From contig CAKPAV010000004.1 of the NCBI GenBank assembly GCA_934133115.1, positions 1 through 18,491 on the forward strand: DNA of 18,491 bases. Reading direction: 5' to 3'. Origin of the DNA: an uncultured Bacilli bacterium. Lineage in GTDB: Bacteria; Bacillota_I; Bacilli_A; RFN20; CAG-826. The position numbers were made by a program, and so were the translations under genes. The notes under the pieces were generated by a model. That model searched no databases. It was not told where the DNA came from and saw only the letters and a program-made list of their open reading frames with translations. Below are positions 1-7,821 of this stretch, in pieces (within the stretch, counting starts at the first letter, position 1; each line of letters starts with the position of its first letter).

Positions 1-111
1 AATAATTCTTTTTCCGTTTTCTAAAGGAATTATTTCTTTTTTAATAGATACAATTAAATCATTATTAACATCTAAGCTTACTAACTTATCTTCAATAAAA
101 CACTTAAGCAT
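1..111 (-). CDS. 5' end of an unidentified gene in the symporter operon (partial)
   Basis: An open frame starts at ATG (111-109) and runs off the left edge after 37 codons (MLKCFIEDKLVSLDVNN...). The start lies one base beyond the stop of the symporter gene, and a GGAAG sequence at the end of that gene serves as a weak ribosome binding site, so the two are almost certainly co-transcribed and translationally coupled. The visible residues have no signal peptide and no motif I recognise. Genes that follow GPH symporters are very often cytoplasmic glycosidases acting on the imported sugar, which is a guess from context only. The protein's function cannot be decided from this fragment. Confidence 0.6.
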   Translation of the reverse strand, partial: MLKCFIEDKLVSLDVNNDLIVSIKKEIIPLENGKRII

Positions 112-112
112 A

Positions 113-1513
113 TTATTTTTCTTCCGTTACTTTATGATTATCTTCAATTGTTTTCATGACACGTTTTTCGTTATAAAATGCTAATATAACTGCACCTAAT
201 ACACAGAATACAATTGCTACTATTGCGACGATTCTTAAACCAAATACCGATGCCGCAATATCATTAGATGTTAAGTCTTGACTTGCCCCTAAAATTGCTA
301 ATGAAGTAAAGGCAAGCATGGCAATAGATTGTCCCATTTTCATTGCAAACGTACGAGCGGCAAAGAACATGCCTTCTCTTTTTTCTTTAGTGTTAATAGC
401 GTCTTCTTCGGCAATATCAGCCACAATTGATTGAGGAATAATTCCAAGTAACGCCATTGGGAATGAAGCTATAACAACAATTGCAATACCATAAATTAAA
501 TTATTACCAACAGGAATTACGCCAATTAAAGCAGTTATTACATACGCTAAAGCAAGGCCTAAAAATCCAGCAATTGTCATCTTTTTCTTACCAAATTTTT
601 TAACTAACTTAGAAACAACTGGATAAAAGCAAGCTGATAAAATAGTCATACCTGCTAATAAAATCATCGTAAAGGATTCATCAATTTTCATTGATACTTT
701 AACAAAGAATGGTAAGCCAGTTTGGAATAAAGTTAAGCCAATCCAATAAGCAATATCCGACCAAACAAATATTCTAAAATCTTTATTTTTAAATGTTGCA
801 CCAAGTGATTTAAATGTATTAGAATTTGATGGTTTTACATCAACAAAATCCGTCTCTTTTAATTTAAATGTTGGAAGTAGCATACAAAATAAAGCAATAA
901 GCGCTAAAACAATAAAACAAATTCGATAACTCCAGTTATAAGAAACAACTTTTTGTAATACGCCGCCAAATACAAAAGGTAAATAAGCTAAAACTGTACC
1001 AAAGAAATATGTTAATGATATGGCGGTCGAAATATACATACGATCTTCTTGAGTTTTTCCAAATTCCGAAATTAAAGCATTATAAGGCGTACAATACATC
1101 GTCATAAATAAATAAAATAAGATTAAAAATACTAAAATCCAAGCCACATTAATACCACTAATATGCTCAACAGGTGCACAGAATACTAATACTGTAATAA
1201 CCGCAAAAGGAATCGCCGCTATACGCATAAAAGGAATTCTTCTTCCTTTCGGATTTTTTGATCTATCCGAAAGTGTTGCAATAAGTGGGTCAGTAACAGC
1301 ATCAAAAATACGGCAAATAAAAGTAATTAATCCTAAGATTGTTAATACCCCAAATATCACAAGACCAGGTTTAATATACTTAGTAGCGGAATCTGATGTT
1401 GGCAAATAGAAAGTTACTAACCAAGCATTAATAATTCCTCCTAATATGGACCAGCCTAATTGCCCGATAGCAAAAATCCACATCTCTTTTTTTGTTAATC
1501 TTCTTGTATTCAT
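113..1513 (-). CDS. GPH-family (glycoside-pentoside-hexuronide) cation symporter
   Basis: A 466-aa inner-membrane transporter of the major facilitator superfamily, GPH branch, which imports glycosides, pentosides or hexuronides with Na+ or H+. The sequence is strongly hydrophobic, with about 12 helices. The first cytoplasmic loop carries the family signature at residues 69-92: RIFDAVTDP, then SDR and GRR. I chose the ATG at 1513 (MNTRRLTKKEMW...) because AAAGGAGG lies 8 bases upstream; a longer frame starting at 1549 has no such site and would overlap the regulator gene more. The ribosome binding site sits inside the last codons of the upstream TetR gene and only one base separates the two genes, so they form an operon. 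The substrate cannot be read from sequence. Expression should follow the TetR regulator and the cre box upstream. Confidence 0.9.
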   Translation of the reverse strand: MNTRRLTKKEMWIFAIGQLGWSILGGIINAWLVTFYLPTSDSATKYIKPGLVIFGVLTILGLITFICRIFDAVTDPLIATLSDRSKNPKGRRIPFMRIAAIPFAVITVLVFCAPVEHISGINVAWILVFLILFYLFMTMYCTPYNALISEFGKTQEDRMYISTAISLTYFFGTVLAYLPFVFGGVLQKVVSYNWSYRICFIVLALIALFCMLLPTFKLKETDFVDVKPSNSNTFKSLGATFKNKDFRIFVWSDIAYWIGLTLFQTGLPFFVKVSMKIDESFTMILLAGMTILSACFYPVVSKLVKKFGKKKMTIAGFLGLALAYVITALIGVIPVGNNLIYGIAIVVIASFPMALLGIIPQSIVADIAEEDAINTKEKREGMFFAARTFAMKMGQSIAMLAFTSLAILGASQDLTSNDIAASVFGLRIVAIVAIVFCVLGAVILAFYNEKRVMKTIEDNHKVTEEK

Positions 1514-1514
1514 G

Positions 1515-2141
1515 TTAATTTCCTCCTTTGATATAATCGATGAACACATCTATTAATAACGTTATTTGTTTTATACTTGATACTAAACTATCCGAATGTA
1601 AAATTGCTCTTTTCGATAATTTTGAACATGTTGATAATAAAGCATGAGTATAAGTAAAATATATTTCATCTTTATTAATATTGGCTTTTATTGATTTATC
1701 ATTAACACCAATATTCCAAATATTATCAAATATATCTTTAATAGTAAGAAGTTCTTTTTCATATTCGTTAATGTCATCCATCGAAATATTTTTATCAATG
1801 ATATAATTATCAAAATCATTAATAAACATAAAAAATGATTGGTTATTACTATAAATATCAATAAAACAATTAAAGAATTGCTTAACTTGTTCTAGACCTT
1901 TGCTTTCTTTATAAATAAGTTGATAATCAAAATATTTAGCTTTTACTTCATTCCATAAATAGATTGCCACTTTATAAACAAGATTTTCTTTTTTACCAAA
2001 ATAGCGATATATTGATGCTTCACCAATATTTAAACTATTAGCAATGTCCACTACTGTTACTTCTTCAATTGATTTTTCAATAAATAATTCACTTGCTTTT
2101 TTTATTACTTCGTTTATTCTTTTATCTTTTGCTTTTGACAT
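1515..2141 (-). CDS. TetR-family transcriptional regulator of the symporter operon
   Basis: A 208-aa protein with a typical TetR N-terminal helix-turn-helix at about residues 8-55: ELFIEKSIEEVTVVDIANSLNIGEASIYRYFGKKENL, split here as ELFIEKSIEEVTVVDIANSL and the YRYFGKKE recognition end. A variable helical ligand-binding/dimerisation domain follows. The start ATG at 2141 has GAGGTGATT at good spacing. It is the first gene of an operon with the GPH symporter (1-base gap), so it most likely represses its own operon until a sugar or glycoside binds. The inverted repeat TGATAG-N5-CTATCA, directly downstream of the -10, is the obvious candidate operator. TetR proteins controlling sugar symporters are less common than LacI or AraC types. 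The ligand is unknown. Confidence 0.88.
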   Translation of the reverse strand: MSKAKDKRINEVIKKASELFIEKSIEEVTVVDIANSLNIGEASIYRYFGKKENLVYKVAIYLWNEVKAKYFDYQLIYKESKGLEQVKQFFNCFIDIYSNNQSFFMFINDFDNYIIDKNISMDDINEYEKELLTIKDIFDNIWNIGVNDKSIKANINKDEIYFTYTHALLSTCSKLSKRAILHSDSLVSSIKQITLLIDVFIDYIKGGN

Positions 2142-2163
2142 GTAATCACCTCAATTATGAAAC

Positions 2164-2180
2164 TGATAGGTTATCTATCA
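2164..2180. promoter_or_regulatory. Probable TetR operator (17-bp inverted repeat)
   Basis: TGATAGGTTATCTATCA has perfect 6-bp arms around a 5-bp centre. It sits immediately downstream of the -10 hexamer and upstream of the ribosome binding site of the TetR gene. A repressor bound here would block the start of transcription. Assignment to this TetR protein is inferred from position. Confidence 0.65.
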
Positions 2181-2185
2181 ATTTT

Positions 2186-2213
2186 ATAATATCACTTTTG
2201 TAAGCGCTGTCAA
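2186..2213 (-). promoter_or_regulatory. Sigma-A promoter of the tetR-symporter operon
   Basis: On the minus strand a perfect TTGACA (2213-2208) is followed after 16 bases by TATTAT (2191-2186), a five-out-of-six match to the -10 consensus. It lies about 45-70 bases upstream of the TetR start codon. The -35 overlaps the cre box and the inverted repeat begins just after the -10, so both regulators would act on this promoter. Confidence 0.75.
2199..2212. promoter_or_regulatory. cre box (CcpA site), perfect consensus match
   Basis: TGTAAGCGCTGTCA matches every defined position of the cre consensus TGWAANCGNTNWCA. It overlaps the -35 of the tetR-symporter promoter, a position where CcpA normally represses when preferred sugars are present. 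This supports a carbohydrate role for the operon and places the organism among low-GC Bacillota that use CcpA. Confidence 0.8.
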
Positions 2214-2221
2214 TAATTTTG

Positions 2222-2257
2222 TTTTAAAAATGGTATCTTCTTTTCAAGATACCATTT
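2222..2257 (-). terminator. Rho-independent terminator of the GH3 operon
   Basis: A perfect 12-bp stem, AAATGGTATCTT paired with AAGATACCATTT (2228-2239 with 2246-2257), has a 6-base loop and on the minus strand is followed by a T-run (TTTTTAAAAC). It lies about 80 bases past the GH3 stop and separates that operon from the tetR promoter. The rest of the 2258-2338 gap holds nothing I can identify. Confidence 0.85.
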
Positions 2258-2338
2258 AATAATTTTATGTCTGGCATTACCAGCTTCTTAATTTGATTTT
2301 TAGCAGCCATACGAAACCCTAAAAATTTTTAAAGTTTT

Positions 2339-5300
2339 TTATAATATTGATAAGTCTATTTCTTTTTTGTTTTTAAATATAATATAAAACCCTAATGCGA
2401 TAGAACCCGCTAATACAACTCCAGAGCCAATTTCTATTCCTCTAATTAATGGTAAATAGAATGGCGTTAGTCTTTTTATTATAGTGTCACTTGTAATTCC
2501 ATTCATAGCGTTACTATGGACAGTGGTATATAATATTCTATGCATAGCTTCTCGCATAGCCCATGCTACATTAGCATGATTTGTTCTACACATATCAATA
2601 TTTGTTGATACCTTCACGGCGCCATCCACTAAATTAGTACCAGCAAGCAACATTTGAACAAAGTTCATATATGGTGTAACGTTTCCGTACCACATATCCG
2701 TGACAGCAATACCAGTCATACCACATTCATTACGTAAGAAGTAAGTCATTAGAGATTTGGATTGTCCTGACCAGTAAAGTCCCAATCTATTAAACGCTGT
2801 CATAACTCCAGAAGCACCTTTCATAATAACTTCAGTTCCATTATAATTGTATTTTGCTCCATTAATTGTTATTGGCAGTTCAAATGCTCGTAAATACACT
2901 TCTCGCAATGCTTGTTCGTTGCACCAAACCGAAATACCTCTTCTCATATCTTCCGAATCATTTAGCACACAATGTTTATTATAAACATATAATCCTTTGC
3001 TTTCCATTGCTGCACACTCATAAGCGCACATTTCACCTGATAGATATCCATCTTCAGAAAAATATTCAAAATTTCTTCCACTATATGGTGAACGGATAAT
3101 ATTACTGCCAGGGCCATATAATCCAGCATAACCAACCCATAATGCATCTTCCCCAATCATAGCACCAACTTCATAAATCAAGTCTTTATTAAATGAAGCA
3201 GCTAATACATTTGAGGAAGGGTAACAAGTTGGATAAGAATCCATGTCAGGGTCGTTGTATAAATAAGCATATCCTTGTTTACTAGTAGATCCATATCTAT
3301 ATCTTTCTGTTAAACCATTAGGACCATTATGGTCAGTACATTCTGGTTTGCCAATACTTTCAATTGCTTCAGAATGTCTCATACCAGATGATATTGTTGA
3401 TGTACAATCTTCCCAAGTTAATTGGTCTAATAATTGATCCCACAATTCATCATCATAAGGAATTTTTTCACCTTTTTCATTTACTCTTAAATCAATAAGC
3501 TGAAGTCCATTATCTTGTCCATATTTAGGATATTCACTTTTATCTTCTTCAACAACACATTCAGTTTGATAGCCCATTGCCTTTTGATCAGTTTCTAAAC
3601 TATTTGACCAGTGAATTATTGCATGTTTACTCCAGTCTAATTGTACTGTGTCTTCCCAGTTGCTTCTTGTTAAGTAATTAATATAATCAGTTCCTCTATT
3701 TTCGTATTTGTTAAAATCAACGTCATCAAATCTATTAGTTATTTCATTACCAGTAGATTTTGATTTTGAATAAATTTTATTATCAAACTCTAGTGTGATC
3801 TTTTCACCAACTAAATCTTTATTACCTATTGCATCCATCTTATTATTTGTATTTGATGGCGAATAGCCTTTCTTAGCAAGAATGTTATTTGCAGCTTCGT
3901 GTGCACCATTACCAATACTAAGATAATAATCACCGTCATTTAAAACATATGTCTTAGCATTGTTAGAATCATAAGAAACAAATTGGCGCTCTTTAATTTC
4001 AATTTCGACAGTTTGTGATTCATTAGCATCTAATTCTTTAGTTTTCACAAATCCAACTAATTCTACACCTGCTGTTTCCATCTTATTTTCAATATTATAT
4101 TGGTTATAAGGCTTTTCCAAATATACTTGGACAACATCTTTTCCTTTTACATTTCCAACATTTTTCACATCAACTTTAACTATATATACTTTTTCATTAT
4201 CTTTCATCTCTTCTTTAATAGAAAAATTAGAATATTCGAAATTTGTATAAGATAATCCATAACCAAATGGGTAAGTTACAACTTTAGAATAATCATATTC
4301 GCCTACATTAGAGCGATTATAAACATAATCCATATATCTAGTTTCCGTATATTTATATCCGACATAAATTCCCTCTTGATATGCTGTATAAACGCGGTCT
4401 TGATTAAAAGTACCATCTGCCAATATCGAATCGCTAGCGCCTTCATATACTTTTGGTCCAAAGTTTGTATTAACTGGATTCATGTTATGATTTGCCCAGA
4501 ATGTAGTATTTAATCTTCCAGATGGTGATAACCCCGCTATAACCTCTGCAACTGCGTAAAATCCTGTATTTCCAGGAGTTCCAATCCACAATGCTGCATC
4601 AATGTCATACTGTGTATCTTCTAAAAAATCAGCCTCAATTTGATTACAGCCATTTAATAAAACAATAATTTTTTTAATATTACCTGCATCTTTTTCTGAT
4701 TTAAGACCTAACAACATATCTTTTTCTTTTGGAGAAAGATGTAAATAGTTACCATCATTATCTCCAGCAACATCTGTCTTTAGTTTATTTACTGCAAAAT
4801 CACCGCGAGGCATGTCAGATCCTTCCCCACCAATTCGAGAAAGTACTACAATTGCAGCATCTCCATATTGTTTAAATGATGATTCAGTATTTTCTTTAAC
4901 ATCACTCCATGGTGCTTCTCCCATATAGCCTATCCCCTTAACACCTTGTCCTGTTGAAACAAATTTTCTTTTATACTCAGGATGTGAAGAATAATAGTTC
5001 CAAAGTACTGGATTTACTTTAAAAAGAGAATTTCTTTCAAACGCCTCTTTTAATGTCGGAGCTGTCGATGTATCAACATTACCAGATCCCGTTCCGCCAT
5101 AAGCTGGATCAACACTAGAAATAGAAAACAATGATACATTTCTTGATTCTTTTGTTAAAGGCAAAGCATTGTCGTTATTTTTTAACAAAACAATTCCTTC
5201 TGCTTCAGCATCCTCGCAAAGTTTTGAACTATCTTTTTTTAATTCTTTAATTGATTTGTACTTAGTTTTATAGTACAAAGAATCGACTTCTTCTGATGAA

Positions 5301-5461
5301 TCCTTTTTTATTATTTCTGTAGTTTTGATATTTAATGCTTTGTTAATTTGAGATTTGTTTTCATCAACTATTTCATAACCCACTGCTGTTAGCACTAAAA
5401 ATGCAAGTGATACCGCTAATAAAGTTTTAGGTAATGTTAAATTTAATTTATTTTTCTTCAT
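2339..5461 (-). CDS. Domain-permuted family 3 glycoside hydrolase (beta-glucosidase-like), membrane-anchored at both ends
   Basis: A 1040-aa extracellular exo-acting glycosidase of family GH3. The domain order is reversed from the usual one. First comes a hydrophobic N-terminal anchor (about 10-30), then the GH3 C-terminal alpha/beta domain (about 83-390, starting EGIVLLKN and including SPSGRLNTTFW), FGYGLSYTNFEYS near 397-409 and a fibronectin-III-like domain (about 405-520). After an insert of about 150 residues comes the GH3 TIM-barrel domain (about 670-990). The barrel shows GRNFEYFSEDGYLSG, the KH..N motif (NKHCVLNDSE) and the predicted nucleophile Asp922 in AVTDMW. A second hydrophobic segment lies at about 1008-1030, followed by a Lys-rich tail. 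Permuted GH3 enzymes are known from rumen and gut Firmicutes. The start at 5461 has AAGGAG 8 bases upstream and overlaps the preceding gene by 14 bases. Exact sugar specificity is unknown. Confidence 0.9.
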   Translation of the reverse strand: MKKNKLNLTLPKTLLAVSLAFLVLTAVGYEIVDENKSQINKALNIKTTEIIKKDSSEEVDSLYYKTKYKSIKELKKDSSKLCEDAEAEGIVLLKNNDNALPLTKESRNVSLFSISSVDPAYGGTGSGNVDTSTAPTLKEAFERNSLFKVNPVLWNYYSSHPEYKRKFVSTGQGVKGIGYMGEAPWSDVKENTESSFKQYGDAAIVVLSRIGGEGSDMPRGDFAVNKLKTDVAGDNDGNYLHLSPKEKDMLLGLKSEKDAGNIKKIIVLLNGCNQIEADFLEDTQYDIDAALWIGTPGNTGFYAVAEVIAGLSPSGRLNTTFWANHNMNPVNTNFGPKVYEGASDSILADGTFNQDRVYTAYQEGIYVGYKYTETRYMDYVYNRSNVGEYDYSKVVTYPFGYGLSYTNFEYSNFSIKEEMKDNEKVYIVKVDVKNVGNVKGKDVVQVYLEKPYNQYNIENKMETAGVELVGFVKTKELDANESQTVEIEIKERQFVSYDSNNAKTYVLNDGDYYLSIGNGAHEAANNILAKKGYSPSNTNNKMDAIGNKDLVGEKITLEFDNKIYSKSKSTGNEITNRFDDVDFNKYENRGTDYINYLTRSNWEDTVQLDWSKHAIIHWSNSLETDQKAMGYQTECVVEEDKSEYPKYGQDNGLQLIDLRVNEKGEKIPYDDELWDQLLDQLTWEDCTSTISSGMRHSEAIESIGKPECTDHNGPNGLTERYRYGSTSKQGYAYLYNDPDMDSYPTCYPSSNVLAASFNKDLIYEVGAMIGEDALWVGYAGLYGPGSNIIRSPYSGRNFEYFSEDGYLSGEMCAYECAAMESKGLYVYNKHCVLNDSEDMRRGISVWCNEQALREVYLRAFELPITINGAKYNYNGTEVIMKGASGVMTAFNRLGLYWSGQSKSLMTYFLRNECGMTGIAVTDMWYGNVTPYMNFVQMLLAGTNLVDGAVKVSTNIDMCRTNHANVAWAMREAMHRILYTTVHSNAMNGITSDTIIKRLTPFYLPLIRGIEIGSGVVLAGSIALGFYIIFKNKKEIDLSIL

Positions 5462-5888
5462 TGTTTAAATTCTCCTTCTCGAAATTAAATGTTTTAAAAA
5501 ATGCAATAAATGATAAAACCACATTTATAATGAATAATATAAATAAAATTATAAATTGTGGAGTAAATTGAGAATCAATTCCAACAAACGCTGCAGAAAT
5601 ATATTGATATGTTTTTAAAACAAATAGACCAAAAGCAACTAATGTTGTTGGCATTAGTACTAATGATGAAAATTTACCTTTAAACAAAAATAGTAATGCC
5701 ACACCTATAACCAATCCTACCAATAAAACATAAAATGCGCTCCAAGACATCAAATCCCAAATTGACTTGTTTCCAGCATAAAAACATGGATATAGTATTA
5801 ACGTTATTAATATCATAATAATATTTGCTATTAATACATATGCTCCATACCCATTAATATTAAAAAATTTTCTTACTTTATATTTCAT
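5448..5888 (-). CDS. Small four-helix membrane protein co-expressed with the GH3 enzyme
   Basis: A 146-aa protein with four predicted membrane helices, roughly residues 16-37, 51-70, 76-95 and 111-132, and short charged ends. I recognise no family. The start at 5888 (MKYKVRKFF...) was chosen over the longer frame from 5963 because AGAAAGGA precedes it and the longer version adds a poorly supported Cys-rich stretch that runs into the regulatory repeat. Its last 14 bases overlap the start of the GH3 gene, so the two proteins are probably made in coupled amounts. A role in placing, exporting or stabilising the double-anchored glycosidase is possible but only inferred from this overlap. It is transcribed leftward from the divergent control region at 5960-6060. 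Confidence 0.75.
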   Translation of the reverse strand: MKYKVRKFFNINGYGAYVLIANIIMILITLILYPCFYAGNKSIWDLMSWSAFYVLLVGLVIGVALLFLFKGKFSSLVLMPTTLVAFGLFVLKTYQYISAAFVGIDSQFTPQFIILFILFIINVVLSFIAFFKTFNFEKENLNNEEK

Positions 5889-5966
5889 AAAATCCTTTCT
5901 AGAATAATAAAATATTCTTTTTACCACCTTAATTTTCAACACAAAGCCAAAAATACAACACATATT

Positions 5967-5997
5967 TTTCGTAAAAATTGAAAATGATTTCGTGAAA
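5967..5997 (-). promoter_or_regulatory. Candidate LytTR regulator site 1 (direct repeat, 21-bp period), upstream of the membrane protein-GH3 operon
   Basis: Read leftward, in the direction of transcription, the sequence is TTTCACGAAA, 11 bases, TTTTACGAAA. The two 10-bp boxes are in direct orientation and exactly 21 bp apart. The same arrangement occurs at two other places in this locus. LytTR-type response regulators bind pairs of short direct repeats about two helical turns apart, and one such regulator is encoded nearby. A convincing -35/-10 pair is not obvious downstream, which is usual for activator-dependent promoters. Confidence 0.6.
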
Positions 5998-6011
5998 TTA
6001 AAATCATATGT

Positions 6012-6025
6012 TTAAAGCGGTTTCA
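6012..6025. promoter_or_regulatory. cre-like box (13 of 14 positions) in the divergent control region
   Basis: TTAAAGCGGTTTCA matches TGWAANCGNTNWCA except for the second base. A second, weaker copy of the core (AAAGCGCTTTC, 6035-6045) lies 21 bp further on. Both overlap the direct-repeat boxes. CcpA binding here would bring the GH3 operon and the lipoprotein gene under carbon catabolite control and could compete with the LytTR regulator. Confidence 0.5.
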
Positions 6026-6051
6026 CGAACCAAAAAAGCGCTTTCGCGAAA
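6021..6051 (+). promoter_or_regulatory. Candidate LytTR regulator site 2 (direct repeat, 21-bp period), upstream of the lipoprotein gene
   Basis: Read rightward, TTTCACGAAC (6021-6030), 11 bases, TTTCGCGAAA (6042-6051). The match between the copies extends upstream: AAAGCGNTTTCNCGAA recurs at 6014-6029 and 6035-6050. A perfect TATAAT lies at 6058-6063 and a TAAAAT at 6076-6081. The first would place the second box inside the promoter spacer (repression); the second would place it near the -35 (activation). The sequence alone does not decide between these. Confidence 0.6.
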
Positions 6052-6133
6052 AAAACATATAATATTATAAAAAGATAAAATAGCATTGAAATGTAAATTT
6101 AGTTATGTATTTATTGCAAAAAGGAGAAAAAAA

Positions 6134-6997
6134 ATGAGAAAAAAACTAATTTGTACATTATCATTATTTGCAGCTTTAGGATGCTTAGCTTCATGTAATA
6201 ATGGAGACAAACCATCAAGCAAGCCAAGTAATGAACAACCAAGCACATCGACAATACCAGAAAGAAAATATGTAAGCCCATATGAACATGAATTTGTATA
6301 TTATGCTCCAGGTAAAGCTTATGATCCAGAGACAAAAACAGAAGGCGAAGCTAATACACTTGCTTCTCAAGCATTTGAAACATCTAAGCATAAAGGACCA
6401 AACTATATGATTTACATTCGCTTATTAAAAGAGGCTAATGGTGAAAAATCTGTTAAGGCAGGCAGACGAATTCTTTTCCAAAATGGTGATTTGTTAAACG
6501 TAAAAACATTTGAAACAACTGGATCATGGGAAAAGCAAGGAGATTCTTATACAATTAATTTGGATGGTTTCGATGGAAGAGGAAGCGTTAATGAAAATGT
6601 AACTTTAACATCAACTGCTGAAGGAAAAGTTAATTGGACTTATTACTATAATAAAAAAACATATGATACTCCATTATATACATCCGCTTCATTTATTGGT
6701 GAATACACTGGAACATTCACAAATATGGAAGGACAAATAAATCCAGTTAATGAAGTTGTAGTTGATTTCAAAGACGATGATAATTCCTTATACACCAAAG
6801 GATCTTTTAATGACACTGGCATTGGTGCTTTTGAAGGTGCAATTGATGAATTCGGTTGTGTTATGGATGGCAAAATCACTAGATTAGATGGATCTTTTGT
6901 TGGATTATTCTATACAGATTTAGATGGAAAAGCAAAATTCAACTGTTCTTGTGAAGCACGTGAAAGAACATCAACTGTAAGAACAGAGATTATATAA
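6134..6997 (+). CDS. Secreted lipoprotein of unknown function
   Basis: A 287-aa protein with a clear lipoprotein signal peptide: charged MRKK, a hydrophobic core, and lipobox LASC with the lipidated Cys at residue 21. A Ser/Pro/Asn-rich linker (about 22-45) would hold the rest away from the membrane. The remaining 240 residues contain no transmembrane helix and look beta-rich, with aromatic and Gly-rich stretches. No family is recognised. The start at 6134 has AAAAGGAG just upstream; the frame open from 6086 lacks both a ribosome site and a sensible signal peptide. It lies divergently from the GH3 operon and shares its control region, so a part in the same extracellular glycan process, such as binding or modifying the substrate, is a reasonable inference. 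It is followed by a strong terminator. Confidence 0.85.
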   Translation: MRKKLICTLSLFAALGCLASCNNGDKPSSKPSNEQPSTSTIPERKYVSPYEHEFVYYAPGKAYDPETKTEGEANTLASQAFETSKHKGPNYMIYIRLLKEANGEKSVKAGRRILFQNGDLLNVKTFETTGSWEKQGDSYTINLDGFDGRGSVNENVTLTSTAEGKVNWTYYYNKKTYDTPLYTSASFIGEYTGTFTNMEGQINPVNEVVVDFKDDDNSLYTKGSFNDTGIGAFEGAIDEFGCVMDGKITRLDGSFVGLFYTDLDGKAKFNCSCEARERTSTVRTEII

Positions 6998-7013
6998 ATT
7001 AATCACAAATCTT

Positions 7014-7043
7014 AAAAAGCACTTTTTTCAAAGTGCTTTTTTT
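7014..7043 (+). terminator. Rho-independent terminator after the lipoprotein gene
   Basis: AAAAAGCACTTT and AAAGTGCTTTTT (7014-7025 with 7030-7041) form a perfect 12-bp stem with loop TTTC, ending in a run of seven T. It begins 17 bases past the stop codon and insulates the two-component genes from the lipoprotein promoter. Confidence 0.9.
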
Positions 7044-7050
7044 ACTTTTG

Positions 7051-7059
7051 TGTTATAAT
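7051..7059 (+). promoter_or_regulatory. Extended -10 promoter of the two-component genes
   Basis: TGTTATAAT combines a perfect TATAAT (7054-7059) with an upstream TG, the extended -10 arrangement that can work without a good -35. It lies between the terminator and the response regulator gene. A TTGACA at 7074-7079 lacks a good partner. No copy of the direct-repeat box lies here, so the regulator pair seems not to be autoregulated through it. Confidence 0.5.
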
Positions 7060-7115
7060 TAAAATATAAGATATTGACAACAAAGCAAGATAAAATATTA
7101 CAAGGAGTAATTGAA

Positions 7116-7808
7116 ATGAAAATAGCATTAATTGAAGATGAAGAAATATATTCAAGTTATTTTAAAAACTTAATTAATCAATACGAAAGCAATAATTCAT
7201 TATTCATCGAATTAGATATATTCAATACTTCAATTACATTTTTAGAAAAATTCAAAGCAAACTATGATATTATTTTTATTGACATTGAATTACCAGACAT
7301 TAATGGGCTTGAATTAAGTAAGAAAATAAGGAAAATTGATGAGGAAGCAATCATTATATTTATAACAAACCTTGCCCAATTTGCAATAAATGGATATGAG
7401 GTTAACGCATATGATTACATAGTCAAGCCAATAAAATACGAAAGATTAGAAGCAATTCTTAATAAAATATCTACTAAAGTTGAAAAAAATGCCGACTTTT
7501 TTAACATTAAAACAACTTCTGGCTATTTAAAAATTAGATGTAAAGATGTTTATTATATTTCCGTTGATGATCACCTGGTGTATTTGCACTTAAAAAACAA
7601 AAATTATGAGTGTTGGGATTCATTAAAAAATATTGAAAAGACTCTTCCAAAAGATTTTTTCGTACGCATTTCCAAATCAAAAATTGTTAATATCTTTCAT
7701 ATCGCTTCAATTGGGAACAAAACAATTATTTTATCTAATAATTTAGAACTAATATTTTCACCATTATTAAAAAATCAAATAATGGATGCACTAAACAAGG
7801 TAATATAA
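7116..7808 (+). CDS. LytTR-family response regulator
   Basis: A 230-aa two-component response regulator of the AgrA/LytR type. The receiver domain (about 1-120) begins MKIALIEDEE, with acidic residues at 7-10. The phospho-acceptor Asp56 lies in IIFIDIELPDINGLEL, the switch Thr is in IFITN (residue 84), and Lys104 is in YIVKP. The LytTR DNA-binding domain (about 128-230) contains YYISVDDHLVYLHL and the typical FVRISKSKIVNI. I chose the ATG at 7116 because AAGGAG lies 8 bases upstream and the receiver starts right there; the frame open from the TTG at 7074 is an extension. The sensor kinase follows 13 bases later. LytTR domains bind paired direct repeats about 21 bp apart, and three such pairs flank the other genes of this locus, so this protein is their likely regulator. 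Confidence 0.92.
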   Translation: MKIALIEDEEIYSSYFKNLINQYESNNSLFIELDIFNTSITFLEKFKANYDIIFIDIELPDINGLELSKKIRKIDEEAIIIFITNLAQFAINGYEVNAYDYIVKPIKYERLEAILNKISTKVEKNADFFNIKTTSGYLKIRCKDVYYISVDDHLVYLHLKNKNYECWDSLKNIEKTLPKDFFVRISKSKIVNIFHIASIGNKTIILSNNLELIFSPLLKNQIMDALNKVI

Positions 7809-7821
7809 AAGGAACGAACTA

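Noticed and set aside
2224..2310. 28-codon open frame on the minus strand after the GH3 stop (MAAKNQIKKL...)
   Set aside because: It has no convincing ribosome site, runs straight through the terminator stem, and matches no known small protein. It is more likely chance.
2866..3156. Two short open frames inside the GH3 gene (plus strand and alternate minus frame)
   Set aside because: They overlap the conserved barrel-coding part of GH3 in other frames and carry no sensible protein features.
5967..6051. LacI-family operators as the meaning of the TTTCRCGAAA boxes
   Set aside because: The boxes are near-palindromic, so this stays possible. However, the constant 21-bp direct-repeat spacing at three sites and a LytTR regulator in the locus, with no LacI gene present, favour LytTR.
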